Shown: positions 1-10,823, numbered from the stretch's first letter. The stretch: 64,000 nucleotides of DNA from Paracoccus jeotgali (GCF_002865605.1 NZ_CP025583.1:1654501-1718500), one strand, 5' to 3'. Numbers and translations: made by a program. Notes: a model not told the origin generated them from the letters alone.

Positions 1-7
1 AAATGCG

Positions 8-44
8 AAAAACCCCGCCTGCGCCCCGGTCGCGGGACGCAGGC
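8..44 (-). terminator. Rho-independent terminator downstream of rpsK
   Basis: On the minus strand a GC-rich stem (GCCTGCG pairing with CGCAGGC, extended by three G-C pairs after one mismatch) closes a short loop and is followed by GGGG and a run of five T. It begins 18 bases past the rpsK stop codon. It would end or attenuate the rpsM-rpsK transcript before whatever follows beyond the window edge, where rpoA is expected in this order. Confidence 0.75.
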
Positions 45-61
45 AGGTGTGTCAGGTCCGA

Positions 62-451
62 TCAGACGCGGCGGCGCTTCGGCGGACGGCAGCCATTATG
101 GGCGATCGGGGTCACGTCGCGGATCGCGGTGATGTTGAAGCCGACGGCCGCCAGCGCACGCAGCGCCGATTCGCGGCCCGAGCCGGGGCCCTGGACTTCG
201 ACTTCCAGCGTGCGGACGCCGTGTTCCTGGGCTTTCTTGCCCGCATCCTCGGCAGCCATCTGGGCGGCGTAGGGGGTCGATTTCCGCGACCCCTTGAAAC
301 CCATCGTGCCAGCCGACGACCACGAGATCGCGTTGCCCTGGACGTCAGAGATCAGGATCTTGGTGTTGTTGAACGAGCTGTTCACATGCGCGACGCCCGT
401 CGCGATGTTCTTGCGTTCCTTGCGCTTGGTGCGCACCTTGTCACGTGCCAT
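62..451 (-). CDS. rpsK: 30S ribosomal protein S11
   Basis: The 129-residue product is a full-length S11. It binds 16S rRNA on the platform of the 30S subunit, near the E site. The family signatures are visible: HVNSSFNNT near residue 22, the [20 protein letters not shown] region, and the closing [14 protein letters not shown]. The gene follows rpsM by 12 bases and is the last of the alpha-operon genes in the window, with a terminator just after it. The start gives the normal MARDK N-terminus. Confidence 0.98.
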   Translation of the reverse strand: MARDKVRTKRKERKNIATGVAHVNSSFNNTKILISDVQGNAISWSSAGTMGFKGSRKSTPYAAQMAAEDAGKKAQEHGVRTLEVEVQGPGSGRESALRALAAVGFNITAIRDVTPIAHNGCRPPKRRRV

Positions 452-463
452 CTGCCTGCCTCC

Positions 464-832
464 TTATTTCTTCTTGCCGGCGATCGGCTTCGCCGGGCCC
501 TTGCGGGTGCGGGCATTGGTGTGGGTGCGCTGACCGCGCACAGGCAGGCCACGGCGGTGGCGCAGACCGCGATAGGACCCCAGATCCATCATCCGCTTGA
601 TGTTCATCTGGGTGTCGCGGCGCAGGTCGCCTTCGACGGTCAGGTTTGCGTCGATATATTCGCGGATCTGCAGGATTTCGGCATCCGACAGGTCATTGAC
701 GCGACGGCCCGGCTCGATCCCCACGGCAGCGACGATCTCGCTGGCGAAGTGGTTACCGATGCCGTGAATATAGGTCAGAGCGATGGGGACGGGCTTTCCC
801 GTCGGGATGTTGACGCCAGCGATACGAGCCAC
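464..832 (-). CDS. rpsM: 30S ribosomal protein S13
   Basis: S13 lies in the 30S head and contacts the 50S subunit and P-site tRNA. The protein is 122 residues and ends in the basic [15 protein letters not shown] tail. The reading frame stays open upstream to an ATG, but the family N-terminus is (M)[13 protein letters not shown] codon at 832 gives exactly that, and AAGGAAAA lies a few bases before it. The longer start would add 19 residues unlike S13, so GTG is preferred. It forms the last transcription unit with rpsK. Confidence 0.96.
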   Translation of the reverse strand: MARIAGVNIPTGKPVPIALTYIHGIGNHFASEIVAAVGIEPGRRVNDLSDAEILQIREYIDANLTVEGDLRRDTQMNIKRMMDLGSYRGLRHRRGLPVRGQRTHTNARTRKGPAKPIAGKKK

Positions 833-887
833 GCGTTTTCCTTTTCCAAGTTGCGGTTCCGTAGCACCGGAACCTTTTTTCACAACC

Positions 888-913
888 AAAGGCCCGAAAT
901 TCGATTTCGGGCC
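888..913 (-). terminator. Terminator-like hairpin between adk and rpsM
   Basis: This is a perfect 10-bp stem (GGCCCGAAAT pairing with ATTTCGGGCC) with a 3-base loop. On the minus strand it is followed by TTTGGTTG. It lies about 90 bases beyond the adk stop and just upstream of rpsM. The T tract is short, so it may only attenuate. A TTGACA box lies upstream of it. Confidence 0.5.
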
Positions 914-957
914 CCAGCCAATTCACCGGAGTGGTGATTCCCCTTGCGGGATGCCGT

Positions 958-986
958 CAACTAAAGGCTATCCGCCCGCTTGTCAA
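958..986 (-). promoter_or_regulatory. Possible sigma70-like promoter for rpsM-rpsK
   Basis: A consensus TTGACA -35 box reads on the minus strand at 981-986. At 17 bases spacing the -10 position holds TAGTTG, a poor match, so only the -35 half is convincing. The site lies between the adk stop and the hairpin ahead of rpsM. Confidence 0.3.
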
Positions 987-1004
987 CAGGCGGCGCCCGA
1001 TCGG

Positions 1005-1679
1005 TCAGCCCTGCACCGAGTTGCGCGGGATGCTGTCCATCACCTGCGCGATCTCGGAGGCGACCTGCGTGACCTCGGCCATGCCGTCGATCGTGTTCAG
1101 GCTGCCGCCGCGATAATAGTAGCCGATCAGCGGCGAGGTCTTCTTGTAATATTCCAGCAGCCGGATCTTGAGGCTCTCGGCATTGTCATCGGCGCGGCGG
1201 CGCAGATCGGTCGAGCCGCAGACATCGCAGACGCCCTCGGTCTTGGTCGGCCGGGTGGTGTCGTGATAGACCTCGCCGCAATTGCCGCAGGTATAGCGCC
1301 CCGAGATCCGGTCGACGAGCGCGTCGTCATCGACCCGCATCTCGATCACCGCATCGACCGCCTGCCCCAGCCCGTTCAGCAGCGTGCCAAGCGCATCGGC
1401 CTGCGCCAGCGTCCGCGGAAACCCGTCGAAGATAAAGCCGGGCGCGTCCACGCTTTCCAGCTTTTCGCGGATCAGCCCGATCACGATCTCGTCCGTGACC
1501 AGCTGGCCCTTGTCCATGACCTCGGCCACGACCTTGCCCATCTCGGTGCCCGAGCTGCGCGCCTCGCGCAGCATGTCGCCGGTGGAGAGCTGCACCAGCC
1601 CACGCTCTTCGACCAGCCGGCGGGCCTGCGTGCCCTTGCCGGCGCCGGGCGGTCCCAGAAGAATGATGTTCACGGTCAT
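1005..1679 (-). CDS. adk: Adenylate kinase
   Basis: The enzyme catalyses ATP + AMP = 2 ADP in the cytoplasm. The 224-residue product has the P-loop GPPGAGKGT at residues 9-17, the AMP-site LSTGDMLR near 31 and the DGFPRT motif near 85. This is the long form with a LID domain. Four cysteines (about 131, 134, 151 and 154, in two CxxC pairs) make a zinc-binding LID likely, whereas E. coli Adk lacks zinc. It lies 39 bases after secY, the classic secY-adk arrangement. Confidence 0.98.
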   Translation of the reverse strand: MTVNIILLGPPGAGKGTQARRLVEERGLVQLSTGDMLREARSSGTEMGKVVAEVMDKGQLVTDEIVIGLIREKLESVDAPGFIFDGFPRTLAQADALGTLLNGLGQAVDAVIEMRVDDDALVDRISGRYTCGNCGEVYHDTTRPTKTEGVCDVCGSTDLRRRADDNAESLKIRLLEYYKKTSPLIGYYYRGGSLNTIDGMAEVTQVASEIAQVMDSIPRNSVQG

Positions 1680-1718
1680 GTTGATCCCTCGTCCGTTTTC
1701 AGCCCGACCGGCCGCGCC

Positions 1719-3089
<1,371 letters not shown>

Positions 3090-3207
3090 TTCTGCCCCCA
3101 GTATCGGGTCTGTTCATGACAGCGCCGCCGGACCTCGCTGAGATCCCGCGGCGCTTAGGAAACTCGGTGCCGTATGTAAGGGGACGCGCGCCCCCTCACA
3201 AGCACAA

Positions 3208-3693
3208 TCACTCGGCCGCGGCGTCTTCGCGAACAGGCGCGGTCAGGGTGATCTTGCCGCCGGCCTTCTCGATGGCCTCGACCGCCGATTTCGACGCGCC
3301 GGCCACGGTCAGCTCCAGCTTCGAGGTCAGCTCGCCCTTGGCCAGCACCCGCACGCCGTCCAGCTTGCGCCGCACCAGACCCGAGGCGACCAGTGCGTCC
3401 TCGGTCACCGGGCTGCCGGCATCCAGCTTGCCCGCGTCGATGAAGGCCTGCATCTGGCCCAGATTGACGACGGCGAACTTCTTGGCGTTGGGGGCGGTGA
3501 AGCCGCGCTTGGGCAGGCGGCGATACAGCGGCATCTGGCCGCCTTCATAGCCGTTCAGCGCCACGCCGGACCGCGAGGTCTGACCCTTGATGCCGCGACC
3601 GGCGGTCTTGCCCTTGCCCGAACCGGGACCGCGCGCAACGCGCTTCTTCTTGCGGTTCGCGCCTTCATTGTCGCGGATTTCATTCAGTTTCAT
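3208..3693 (-). CDS. rplO: 50S ribosomal protein L15
   Basis: L15 is a late-assembly protein of the large subunit that binds 23S rRNA. The Gly/Arg-rich N-terminus ([11 protein letters not shown], then [14 protein letters not shown]) is diagnostic. The frame is open 18 codons further upstream, but the ATG at 3693 has a GGAGAAG Shine-Dalgarno site and gives the family N-terminus and a 161-residue protein. The C-terminus has a short Ala/Glu tail. A terminator and promoter upstream suggest rplO-secY-adk is its own transcription unit. Confidence 0.96.
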   Translation of the reverse strand: MKLNEIRDNEGANRKKKRVARGPGSGKGKTAGRGIKGQTSRSGVALNGYEGGQMPLYRRLPKRGFTAPNAKKFAVVNLGQMQAFIDAGKLDAGSPVTEDALVASGLVRRKLDGVRVLAKGELTSKLELTVAGASKSAVEAIEKAGGKITLTAPVREDAAAE

Positions 3694-3761
3694 TGTGCTT
3701 CTCCTTGGCCGGAAGCGCCCCACGAAGCGAAAGGGCGGACACGGCATATGCTGATCGTGAA

Positions 3762-3780
3762 GGCAGCCCTTACGGCTGCC
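3762..3780 (-). other. Hairpin in the rplO leader
   Basis: A perfect 7-bp inverted repeat, GGCAGCC pairing with GGCTGCC, with a 5-base loop lies between the proposed rplO promoter and the rplO start. It has no T tract, so it is not a terminator. It could be an mRNA stability or autoregulatory element. Its role is unknown. Confidence 0.45.
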
Positions 3781-3785
3781 GGGGG

Positions 3786-3814
3786 TTCCTAGTCCATCGC
3801 GGCTCGCCGGTCAA
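3786..3814 (-). promoter_or_regulatory. Sigma70-like promoter for rplO-secY-adk
   Basis: On the minus strand TTGACC (-35, 3809-3814) and TAGGAA (-10, 3786-3791) are separated by 17 bases. The pair lies just downstream of the terminator that follows rpmD, as expected for restart of transcription. The predicted leader is about 90 bases. Confidence 0.45.
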
Positions 3815-3838
3815 GCGCCGGGCGGTGGCCGCGAAACG

Positions 3839-3864
3839 AAAACGCCCCGGACAGGCCGGGGCGT
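3839..3864 (-). terminator. Rho-independent terminator after rpmD
   Basis: This is a perfect 9-bp stem, ACGCCCCGG pairing with CCGGGGCGT, with a 5-base loop. On the minus strand it is followed by TTTTCGTTT. It starts about 25 bases past the rpmD stop. It separates the rpmC-rpmD unit from rplO. Confidence 0.65.
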
Positions 3865-3888
3865 GATCTGCGGGGTCAAGCCTGCGGC

Positions 3889-4077
3889 TCAGCCCTTTTC
3901 CTCGATGATGACGGCCAGATGCGGGATCTTGGCGACCATGCCACGGACGGCCGGGGTGTCTTCCAGCTCGCGCGTGCGGTTCATCTTGTTCAGGCCCAGA
4001 CCCTTCAGCGTCTCACGCTGGATGGCGGGGCGGCGGATCGGCGAGCCGATCTGCTTCACGACGATGGTTTTTGCCAT
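3889..4077 (-). CDS. rpmD: 50S ribosomal protein L30
   Basis: L30 is a small large-subunit protein. The 62-residue product has the bacterial short-form pattern: [11 protein letters not shown], then [19 protein letters not shown], then [14 protein letters not shown]. It follows rpsE by 12 bases and is the last gene before a strong hairpin terminator. Confidence 0.97.
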   Translation of the reverse strand: MAKTIVVKQIGSPIRRPAIQRETLKGLGLNKMNRTRELEDTPAVRGMVAKIPHLAVIIEEKG

Positions 4078-4089
4078 GATGTGCTCTCC

Positions 4090-4683
4090 TTACGCCTCGG
4101 CCGAGGTCACGGTGGCGTCGGTGCCGACCGTGGCTTCGGGCGCTTTCTCCTGCGGGGGCAGGATGTCGGCGACCTTCTTGCCGCGACGCTGCGCGACCGA
4201 GCGGGGCGAGGCGCCGCTTTTCAGCGCGTCCAGCGTGGCGCGGATCATGTTGTAGGGGTTCTGCGAGCCCAGCGATTTCGCCACGACGTCCTGAACGCCC
4301 AGCATCTCGAACACGGCGCGCATCGGACCGCCGGCGATGATGCCGGTGCCGGGAACGGCGGTGCGCATCACGACGCGACCGGCGCCGTGGCGGCCTTCGG
4401 CGTCATGATGCAGGGTGCGGCCGTCGCGCAGCGGGACGCGGACCATCTGGCGCTTGGCCTGCTCGGTCGCCTTGCGGATCGCCTCGGGCACTTCCTTGGC
4501 CTTGCCCTTGCCGAAACCGACGCGGCCGCGCTGATCGCCGACCACCACCAGGGCCGCAAAGCCGAAGCGCTTGCCACCCTTGACGGTTTTCGAGACGCGG
4601 TTGATCGCGACCAGACGATCCTGAAATTCCGGGTTCTCATCACGGTCGTCGCGGCGACCCCGGCGGTTATCACGTTCTGCCAT
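4090..4683 (-). CDS. rpsE: 30S ribosomal protein S5
   Basis: S5 contributes to decoding accuracy and 30S assembly. The 197-residue protein has the S5 N-terminal RNA-binding domain ([19 protein letters not shown], then GVGKGKA-like [14 protein letters not shown]) and the C-terminal domain ([35 protein letters not shown]). A short acidic N-terminus and a roughly 25-residue Ala/Thr/Glu tail extend the core. A 129-base spacer with a long hairpin separates it from rplR, unusually wide for this operon. Confidence 0.98.
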   Translation of the reverse strand: MAERDNRRGRRDDRDENPEFQDRLVAINRVSKTVKGGKRFGFAALVVVGDQRGRVGFGKGKAKEVPEAIRKATEQAKRQMVRVPLRDGRTLHHDAEGRHGAGRVVMRTAVPGTGIIAGGPMRAVFEMLGVQDVVAKSLGSQNPYNMIRATLDALKSGASPRSVAQRRGKKVADILPPQEKAPEATVGTDATVTSAEA

Positions 4684-4771
4684 TCAGGCATCCTTTCCAT
4701 GGTGGCGCAGCGCGCCGAATGATCCAATCGAAGTGGGCAAGGCGCGACAGCCCCCTGCCCCCCGATCATCG

Positions 4772-4803
4772 GGATGGCGCGCGGGCAAGACCCGGCGCCA
4801 TCC
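4772..4803 (-). other. Long hairpin in the rplR-rpsE spacer
   Basis: GGATGGCGC pairs with GCGCCATCC, and after a single-base bulge CGGG pairs with CCCG around a 5-base loop, about 13 bp in all. A smaller adjacent palindrome (CCCGAT-ATCGGG) touches it. There is no T tract on either strand. It lies between the rplR stop and the rpsE start and may be a processing or translational-control element. Function is unknown. Confidence 0.5.
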
Positions 4804-4812
4804 GCATTTTCG

Positions 4813-5172
4813 TCAGAACTTCAGGCCGCCTTCGCGGGCCGCATCGGCCAGCGCCTTGACCTTGCCGTGGAACAGGAAGCCGCCACGGTCGAAGACGACG
4901 TCCTCGACCCCGGCCTTCCTGGCCCGCTCGGCAATCGCGGCGCCGATCTTGGCGGCGGCCTCGACGTTGTTCTTGCCCACCACGCCAAGATCCTTCTCGA
5001 GCGTGGATGCCGCCGCCAGGGTCACGCCCTGCAGGTCGTCGATCACCTGAACCGAAATGTTCTTGTTCGAACGGTGAACCGACAGACGCGGACGGCCCGA
5101 GGACATCGCGTGCAGTTTGTTCCGGTTGCGCAGACGGCGCTTGAGGAACAGTTCCCTTTTTGTCAGTGCCAT
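4813..5172 (-). CDS. rplR: 50S ribosomal protein L18
   Basis: L18 binds 5S rRNA and helps dock it on the large subunit. The 119-residue sequence has the family signatures [20 protein letters not shown] near residue 30 and [28 protein letters not shown] at the C-terminus. It begins 11 bases after rplF, within the rpmC-rpmD unit. Confidence 0.97.
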   Translation of the reverse strand: MALTKRELFLKRRLRNRNKLHAMSSGRPRLSVHRSNKNISVQVIDDLQGVTLAAASTLEKDLGVVGKNNVEAAAKIGAAIAERARKAGVEDVVFDRGGFLFHGKVKALADAAREGGLKF

Positions 5173-5183
5173 ATCTGCGTTCC

Positions 5184-5717
5184 TTACTTCTTTTTGCCTT
5201 CCTTGCGGAAGACGAACTCACCCTTGTAGCGGATGCCCTTGCCCTTGTAGGGCTCGGGGCGCTTCCACTCGCGGATGTTCGCGGCGACCTGCCCGACAAG
5301 CTGCTGGTCGATGCCTTCCACAATGATTTCGGTCTGCTTCGGCGCCGTGATCGTCACGCCCTCGGGCGTTTCAAAGTTCACGTCATGCGAATAGCCGAGC
5401 GCCAGCTTGAGCGTCTTGCCCTGCATCTGCGCGCGATAGCCGACGCCCTGGATCTCGAGCTCTTTCTTGAAGCCGTCGGCGACGCCGGTCACCAGGTTCG
5501 ACACCATCGAGCGGGTCATCCCCCACTGCTGGCGCGCACGCTTGGACAGGCCGCGCGGCAGAACCGACACGGAACCGTCTTCGACCTTCAGCTCGACATC
5601 ATCGGTGGCGGTGAAGCTACGGGTGCCCTTCGGCCCCTTCACCTCGATGGTCTGGCCCTTGATCTCGGCCGTCACGCCCTTGGGCAGTTCGACCGGTCTT
5701 TTACCAATACGAGACAT
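5184..5717 (-). CDS. rplF: 50S ribosomal protein L6
   Basis: L6 lies near the factor-binding centre of the 50S subunit. The ATG at 5717 gives the family N-terminus [12 protein letters not shown], with GGAGGGCAG upstream. The frame extends 22 codons further and overlaps rpsH, which is not credible. The 177-residue product ends with the typical [17 protein letters not shown] segment ([16 protein letters not shown]) and a Lys-rich tail. Confidence 0.97.
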   Translation of the reverse strand: MSRIGKRPVELPKGVTAEIKGQTIEVKGPKGTRSFTATDDVELKVEDGSVSVLPRGLSKRARQQWGMTRSMVSNLVTGVADGFKKELEIQGVGYRAQMQGKTLKLALGYSHDVNFETPEGVTITAPKQTEIIVEGIDQQLVGQVAANIREWKRPEPYKGKGIRYKGEFVFRKEGKKK

Positions 5718-5727
5718 CCTGCCCTCC

Positions 5728-6126
5728 TTAGAATACGGTGCAGAGCACTTCGCCGCCGACATTGGCGTTGCGAGCGGCTGCATCCGACATCACGCCTTTC
5801 GGCGTCGAGACGATGGAAACCCCAAGGCCCTGACGGACCTGCGGGAGCTGGGTGGCACCGGCATAGACGCGGCGACCGGGCTTGGACACGCGGGACAACT
5901 CGCGGATGACCGGCTGACCTTCATAGTATTTCAGCTCGATCGACAGCTCGGTGTGGCCGGTGTCGGTGGTGACTTCTTCATAGCCGCGGATATAGCCCTC
6001 GGCCTTCAGCACATCCAGAACCCAGGCGCGAAGCTTGCTGGCAGGCGTGCGGACCGTCGACTTGCCGCGCAGCTGCGCGTTGCGGATGCGGGTCAGCATA
6101 TCGCCGAGAGGATCGTTCATGTTCAT
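5728..6126 (-). CDS. rpsH: 30S ribosomal protein S8
   Basis: S8 binds the central domain of 16S rRNA. In E. coli it also represses the spc operon; whether it does so here is not shown. The 132-residue protein starts [18 protein letters not shown] and ends in the motif [33 protein letters not shown] lies just before the first of two nearby ATG codons. rpsN ends 10 bases upstream. Confidence 0.97.
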   Translation of the reverse strand: MNMNDPLGDMLTRIRNAQLRGKSTVRTPASKLRAWVLDVLKAEGYIRGYEEVTTDTGHTELSIELKYYEGQPVIRELSRVSKPGRRVYAGATQLPQVRQGLGVSIVSTPKGVMSDAAARNANVGGEVLCTVF

Positions 6127-6136
6127 CTTCGTCCCC

Positions 6137-6442
6137 TTACCAGCTCGATTTCACCAGGCCCGGAATCTGACCTTGCGAGCCGAGCTCGCGCAGCATGATC
6201 CGGCTGAGTTTCAGTTTGCGGTAATACGCATGCGGACGGCCGGTCAGTTGGCACCGGTTGTGCAGGCGCGTGGCCGACGAGTTGCGCGGCAGATCGGCCA
6301 GCTTCAGCGTGGCCTTGAACCGCTCTTCCATCGGACGTTCTTGATCGTGGATGATCTCGTTCAGCTCGGCCCGCTTGGCGGCATATTTCTGAACCAGACG
6401 CTCGCGCTTCTTCTCGCGCTCGACCATGGATTTCTTTGCCAT
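6137..6442 (-). CDS. rpsN: 30S ribosomal protein S14 (zinc-free form)
   Basis: S14 is a 30S head protein. The 101-residue length and the absence of paired CxxC motifs identify the long, zinc-independent paralogue. The family signature is seen in [20 protein letters not shown] followed by [12 protein letters not shown]. The N-terminus is [13 protein letters not shown]. It is the usual neighbour of rplE and rpsH. Confidence 0.97.
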   Translation of the reverse strand: MAKKSMVEREKKRERLVQKYAAKRAELNEIIHDQERPMEERFKATLKLADLPRNSSATRLHNRCQLTGRPHAYYRKLKLSRIMLRELGSQGQIPGLVKSSW

Positions 6443-6461
6443 ATCTTCTATCCCCTCGCGA

Positions 6462-7021
<560 letters not shown>

Positions 7022-7022
<1 letters not shown>

Positions 7023-7327
7023 CAGATCACGTCTCCCGTGGTCTTGGCAAAACGAACCTTCTGGTCGCCTTCCATGCGGAAACCGACGCGGGTCGCCTTG
7101 CCGTTCTTGTCCATCAGCGCCAGATTCGACAGGTCGATCGGCATTGCCTTCGGCACCCGGCCGCCCTGGCTGGTCTGCGACTGGCGGGTGTGACGCAGCG
7201 CGATGTTCACGCCGTCCACGATGGCCTTGTTGTCCTGCGGCATGACGCGGGTGATCTCACCCTGCTTGCCCTTGTCCTTGCCGGCCAGCACGACGACCTT
7301 GTCGCCCTTTTTCAGCTTGGCAGCCAT
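7022..7327 (-). CDS. rplX: 50S ribosomal protein L24
   Basis: L24 initiates assembly of the large subunit. The KOW motif is seen in [22 protein letters not shown], and [16 protein letters not shown] is typical of the family. A GTG codon lies directly before the ATG, but the ATG at 7327 forms a TGATG overlap with the rplN stop and is preferred, giving 101 residues. Confidence 0.97.
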
Positions 7328-7695
7328 CACAACACCTCCGGAGCGAGCGAGATGATCTTCATGAAGTTCTTGGCACGCAGCTCGCGCACGACCGGCCCGA
7401 AGATCCGGGTGCCGATCGGCTCGCCCTGGTTGTTCAGGATGACGGCGGCGTTGCGGTCGAAGCGGATCGAGGTTCCGTCCTCGCGCTTCACTTCCTTGGC
7501 GGTGCGGACGACGACGGCCTTGCGGACGTCACCTTTCTTCACGCGACCGCGCGGGATGGCTTCCTTGACGGAAACGACAATGATGTCGCCCACCGACGCA
7601 TAACGCCGGTGCGAGCCACCCAGAACCTTGATGCACTGCACCCGGCGAGCGCCAGAGTTGTCAGCAACATCCAGATTGGTTTGCATCTGGATCAT
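7327..7695 (-). CDS. rplN: 50S ribosomal protein L14
   Basis: L14 takes part in the bridge between the two subunits. The 122-residue protein has the canonical [18 protein letters not shown] start, then [16 protein letters not shown], and the closing [23 protein letters not shown]. It sits between rpsQ and rplX and overlaps the rplX start by one base. Confidence 0.98.
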   Translation of the reverse strand: MIQMQTNLDVADNSGARRVQCIKVLGGSHRRYASVGDIIVVSVKEAIPRGRVKKGDVRKAVVVRTAKEVKREDGTSIRFDRNAAVILNNQGEPIGTRIFGPVVRELRAKNFMKIISLAPEVL

Positions 7696-7759
7696 GGTTT
7701 ACTCCCGACCTTTGGGGACGGCGATGCATGCCGCCCCAGGGTTTCGTATGAATGCTGGT

Positions 7760-8005
7760 TCAGGCTGTGGCCTGTTCGTCCGCCAGGACGGTCCAGCGCT
7801 TGGTTTTCGAGACCGGCGCGCATTCCATGATGCGAACCTTGTCACCGACCTTGAAACTGTTCTCCGCGTCATGCGCACGGAATTTCTTCGAGATCCGAAC
7901 CGTCTTCTGCAGCAGCGGGTGCTTGAAGCGACGCTCGACCAGGACCGTGACGGTCTGGTCGTTCTTGTCCGAGGTGACGGTGCCTTGCAGGATGCGTTTG
8001 GGCAT
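7760..8005 (-). CDS. rpsQ: 30S ribosomal protein S17
   Basis: S17 is a primary 16S rRNA-binding protein. The 81-residue OB-fold protein shows [29 protein letters not shown] and [18 protein letters not shown], both typical. It follows rpmC by 12 bases in the usual rpmC-rpsQ-rplN order. Confidence 0.97.
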   Translation of the reverse strand: MPKRILQGTVTSDKNDQTVTVLVERRFKHPLLQKTVRISKKFRAHDAENSFKVGDKVRIMECAPVSKTKRWTVLADEQATA

Positions 8006-8017
8006 AAGTCAGCCTCC

Positions 8018-8224
8018 TCAGTTCGACGCGGCGGCGTCTGCCGCTTTCTGGTTCAGAATGGTCTTCACGCGGGCAACCTCGCGGCGCACGGTCCGCATGC
8101 GGGCCGTGTTCTCAAGCTGGCCGGTGGCCTGCTGGAAGCGCAGGTTGAACGCTTCCTTCTTCAGCGCGACGAGTTGATCCTTCAGCTCGTCAGGCGTCTT
8201 CGATTTCAGTTCCTGCGCGGTCAT
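8018..8224 (-). CDS. rpmC: 50S ribosomal protein L29
   Basis: L29 lies at the polypeptide exit tunnel. The core ([18 protein letters not shown], then [23 protein letters not shown]) matches the family. The frame is open eight codons upstream, but the ATG at 8224 has AAAGGACG before it and gives the conserved N-terminus and 68 residues. It is the first gene of a separate unit: a promoter lies upstream, and a non-ribosomal outer-membrane gene separates it from rplP. Confidence 0.96.
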   Translation of the reverse strand: MTAQELKSKTPDELKDQLVALKKEAFNLRFQQATGQLENTARMRTVRREVARVKTILNQKAADAAASN

Positions 8225-8334
8225 GCGCGTCGTCCTTTCCAACATCACCAGCAGGCCCTGGAGAGGTGACCTGATACCCGGTGGAGTAAATGATAAACCC
8301 GCGACATCCGCATGACGGACGCGCAGGTTGCGTC

Positions 8335-8363
8335 CCTATAGGCAAGCGGGACGGGAAGCGCAA
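8335..8363 (-). promoter_or_regulatory. Sigma70-like promoter for rpmC-rpmD
   Basis: On the minus strand TTGCGC (-35, 8358-8363) and TATAGG (-10, 8335-8340) are spaced by 17 bases. The element lies in the 233-base gap between the outer-membrane gene and rpmC. It would restart transcription of the second half of the ribosomal cluster, with a leader of about 105 bases. Confidence 0.5.
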
Positions 8364-8457
8364 GCAAAACTTTTGCCGAAGCGCCGAAACCGGCGACGCG
8401 GACGCCGCCGGCGGTCGTCAGGGGTCCGCTGGGCAGCACCCTGCCCCGCCGCCCGGA

Positions 8458-9051
8458 TCAGAAGCGGAAGGCCGCCCGCATCTGGATCGTCGTCGCATCG
8501 ACGTCGATGCCGCTGTCGTTGAAGTCGTCGAACTTGTGATACAGCACCTCGCCGCCCAGGCTGAAGCGGTCGCTCAGCCTGTGCTCGTAACCGGCGCCGA
8601 CGAAATAGCCGTCGTCATTGCCCAGCACATCGGTCTTGGCCTTGGCATAGCCGCCGGAAAGATAGGCCAGACCGTTGCCGATCTTGTAGCCGCCGCGCAG
8701 CTTGACGCGCATCACCTCTTCGACCTCGACCGCGGCCGGCTCCAGCTCGATCCCGGTCCAGTCATAGTCCAGCCCGGCGCCGATGACCCAGTTGCCCAGA
8801 TCATAGTCATAGCCCGCGATCAGACCCCCGATGGCGCCGTCGCCCTCGACCCCCTTCAGCGAGGTGCCGATGTCGCCGTAACCGATCTGCGCGCCCAGAT
8901 AGCCGCCGGTCCAGTTCGGGCCGACGCTGGTGGCCATCACCACCGGCTCGACCACCACCGGCTCGGCGACCGGGGCGGTCAGGCCGCCGGCCAGGGCGGG
9001 TGCCGCGCCCAGCATCGTCACAGCGACCGCACTATAGAAGCTTGTCTTCAT
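8458..9051 (-). CDS. Outer-membrane beta-barrel protein inserted in the ribosomal cluster
   Basis: The 197-residue product has a cleavable signal peptide (MKTSFYSAVAVTML, ending near ALAGG). A series of alternating amphipathic strands follows, rich in Gly and Tyr, such as WTGGYLGAQIGYGDIG and YFVGAGYEHRLSD. The last residue is Phe (AAFRF), typical of barrel proteins inserted by BAM. It resembles OmpA/OmpW-sized or Opa-like small barrels of alphaproteobacteria; the exact family is not assignable by eye. It has its own promoter and lies after a terminator, so it need not be co-expressed with ribosomal genes. The frame continues upstream, but this ATG starts the signal peptide. Confidence 0.85.
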   Translation of the reverse strand: MKTSFYSAVAVTMLGAAPALAGGLTAPVAEPVVVEPVVMATSVGPNWTGGYLGAQIGYGDIGTSLKGVEGDGAIGGLIAGYDYDLGNWVIGAGLDYDWTGIELEPAAVEVEEVMRVKLRGGYKIGNGLAYLSGGYAKAKTDVLGNDDGYFVGAGYEHRLSDRFSLGGEVLYHKFDDFNDSGIDVDATTIQMRAAFRF

Positions 9052-9083
9052 GGCATTCTCGCTTTCAGTTTGTTGACGCGCCA

Positions 9084-9112
9084 ATGCTACGATTTTTCCG
9101 GCGAACAGGCAA
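9084..9112 (-). promoter_or_regulatory. Sigma70-like promoter for the outer-membrane gene
   Basis: On the minus strand TTGCCT (-35, 9107-9112) and TAGCAT (-10, 9084-9089) are separated by 17 bases. The site is about 35 bases upstream of the beta-barrel start codon and downstream of the terminator after rplP. Confidence 0.45.
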
Positions 9113-9172
9113 AATCCGGCCAGCGCGATCACGAAGTTTTGCGCGCGGCCCACGTCACAGACGCGACAACGC

Positions 9173-9197
9173 AAAACCCCGCCCGGTGAGGGGCGGG
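9173..9197 (-). terminator. Rho-independent terminator after rplP
   Basis: A perfect 7-bp CCCGCCC/GGGCGGG stem with a 6-base loop is followed on the minus strand by GTTTTGC. It begins 26 bases past the rplP stop. It would end the S10 half of the ribosomal cluster before the beta-barrel gene. Confidence 0.6.
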
Positions 9198-9222
9198 CTT
9201 CCATCTTGTCCGTCAGGCGCGC

Positions 9223-9636
9223 TTACCAGTCGGTGCGCTCGACGATGCGGGTCATGACCGGCAGCTTCATCGCGCCGAGGCGCAGCGCCTCGCGGGCGAT
9301 GGAGTCCGACACGCCGTCGATCTCGAACATCACGCGGCCGGGATGGACGCGGGCGGCCCAGAAATCGACCGAGCCCTTGCCCTTACCCATCCGCACTTCG
9401 GTCGGCTTCGACGAAACCGGGACGTCCGGGAAGATCCGGATCCAGACCCGGCCCTGACGCTTCATGTGACGGGTGATCGCGCGGCGGGCCGCCTCGATCT
9501 GGCGGGCGGTGACACGCTCGGGCTCGGTGGCCTTCAGCGCGAAAGACCCGAAGTTCAGCTCGTAACCGCCCTTGGCTTCGCCGTGGATGCGGCCCTTGTG
9601 CTGTTTGCGGAACTTTGTCCGTTTCGGTTGCAGCAT
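9223..9636 (-). CDS. rplP: 50S ribosomal protein L16
   Basis: L16 lies near the A-site tRNA and organises 23S rRNA. The 137-residue protein has [19 protein letters not shown] at the N-terminus, then the [25 protein letters not shown] signature, [22 protein letters not shown] and [13 protein letters not shown]. It follows rpsC by 13 bases. It is the final gene before a terminator, which is unusual because rplP is normally followed directly by rpmC. Confidence 0.98.
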   Translation of the reverse strand: MLQPKRTKFRKQHKGRIHGEAKGGYELNFGSFALKATEPERVTARQIEAARRAITRHMKRQGRVWIRIFPDVPVSSKPTEVRMGKGKGSVDFWAARVHPGRVMFEIDGVSDSIAREALRLGAMKLPVMTRIVERTDW

Positions 9637-9649
9637 TGTTGTCTACTCC

Positions 9650-10366
9650 TTACCGGGCGTCGCGGTCGCGGCGCGGGCCACGAGGCGCAGGTCCGTCCTG
9701 CGCTTCGGCCGCGCGGCGGTCGTGGGCCTGCGGATCATGTTCCATGATCTCGCCCTTGAAGATCCACACCTTGATGCCGATGATCCCGTAAGGGGTCATC
9801 GCCTCGCCCAGGGCATAGTCGATATCGGCACGCAGCGTGTGCAGCGGAACGCGGCCCTCGCGGTACCACTCGGTCCGTGCGATCTCGGCACCGCCAAGGC
9901 GGCCCGCGACGTTGACACGGATCCCCAGCGCACCCATCCGCATGGCGTTCTGAACCGCACGCTTCATGGCGCGACGGAACGAGACGCGACGCTCGAGCTG
10001 CTGCGCGATGCTTTCCGCGACCAGGGCCGCGTCCAGCTCGGGCTTGCGCACCTCGACGATGTTCAGGTGCAGCTCGCTATCGGTGAACTGCGCCAGCTTC
10101 TTGCGCAGAACCTCGATATCGGCGCCCTTCTTGCCGATGATGACACCCGGCCGAGCGGCATGGATGGTCACGCGGCACTTGCGGTGCGGACGCTCGATGA
10201 TGACGCGGCTGATGCCGGCCTGCTTGGCCTCGGACTTGACGAAGTCGCGAATCTTCAAGTCTTCCAGCAGCAGATTGCCGTATTCCTTGTCATCGGCGTA
10301 CCAGCGGCTGTCCCAGGTCCGGTTGACCTGCAGGCGCATCCCGACGGGGTTGACCTTCTGACCCAT
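9650..10366 (-). CDS. rpsC: 30S ribosomal protein S3
   Basis: S3 forms part of the mRNA entry channel. The ATG at 10366 gives [13 protein letters not shown] and a 238-residue product, and it overlaps the rplV stop as TAATG. The upstream-open frame overlaps rplV and is rejected. A KH domain ([17 protein letters not shown]) near residue 70 and the C-terminal [30 protein letters not shown] signature are visible. The C-terminus is Arg-rich. Confidence 0.98.
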   Translation of the reverse strand: MGQKVNPVGMRLQVNRTWDSRWYADDKEYGNLLLEDLKIRDFVKSEAKQAGISRVIIERPHRKCRVTIHAARPGVIIGKKGADIEVLRKKLAQFTDSELHLNIVEVRKPELDAALVAESIAQQLERRVSFRRAMKRAVQNAMRMGALGIRVNVAGRLGGAEIARTEWYREGRVPLHTLRADIDYALGEAMTPYGIIGIKVWIFKGEIMEHDPQAHDRRAAEAQDGPAPRGPRRDRDAR

Positions 10367-10818
10367 TACGCTTGCTCCTCTGCGGTGGCGGCCGTGGCCG
10401 GCTTGCGGGCAGCTTTCTTGGCTTCCGCAGCAGCCGCAGCGGCGGCCGGATCGACCTCGCGCAGCTTGATGGTGATTTCCGAGAACGGCTTCAGGATGCG
10501 GCCGTAACGACCACGCGCCCGCGGACGGCCGCGCTTGAGCACCATGTTCTTGCCCACCCAGGCTTCGGCAACGATCAGGTTGTCGACGTCCAGGTTGTGG
10601 TTGTTCTCGGCGTTCGCGATGGCCGACTGCAGGCACTTCTTGACGTCGCCAGCGATGCGGCGCTTCGAGAAGGTCAGGTCGGACAGCGCGGTTTCGACCT
10701 TCTTGCCGCGGATCAGACCGGCGACAAGGTTCAGCTTCTGCGGCGAGGTGCGAAGCATCGTGGTCTTGGCCATCGCTTCGTTATCCGCCACGCGGCGCGG
10801 ATTCTTTTCCTTACCCAT
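10366..10818 (-). CDS. rplV: 50S ribosomal protein L22 with Ala-rich tail
   Basis: L22 lines the exit tunnel. The core has [22 protein letters not shown] and [28 protein letters not shown]. The 150-residue protein is longer than the roughly 110-residue E. coli form. It has a 16-residue N-terminal extension ([15 protein letters not shown]) of a kind I recall in Rhodobacterales L22, and an Ala/Lys-rich tail of about 30 residues. It lies 5 bases after rpsS. Confidence 0.97.
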   Translation of the reverse strand: MGKEKNPRRVADNEAMAKTTMLRTSPQKLNLVAGLIRGKKVETALSDLTFSKRRIAGDVKKCLQSAIANAENNHNLDVDNLIVAEAWVGKNMVLKRGRPRARGRYGRILKPFSEITIKLREVDPAAAAAAAEAKKAARKPATAATAEEQA

Positions 10819-10823
10819 GACGA

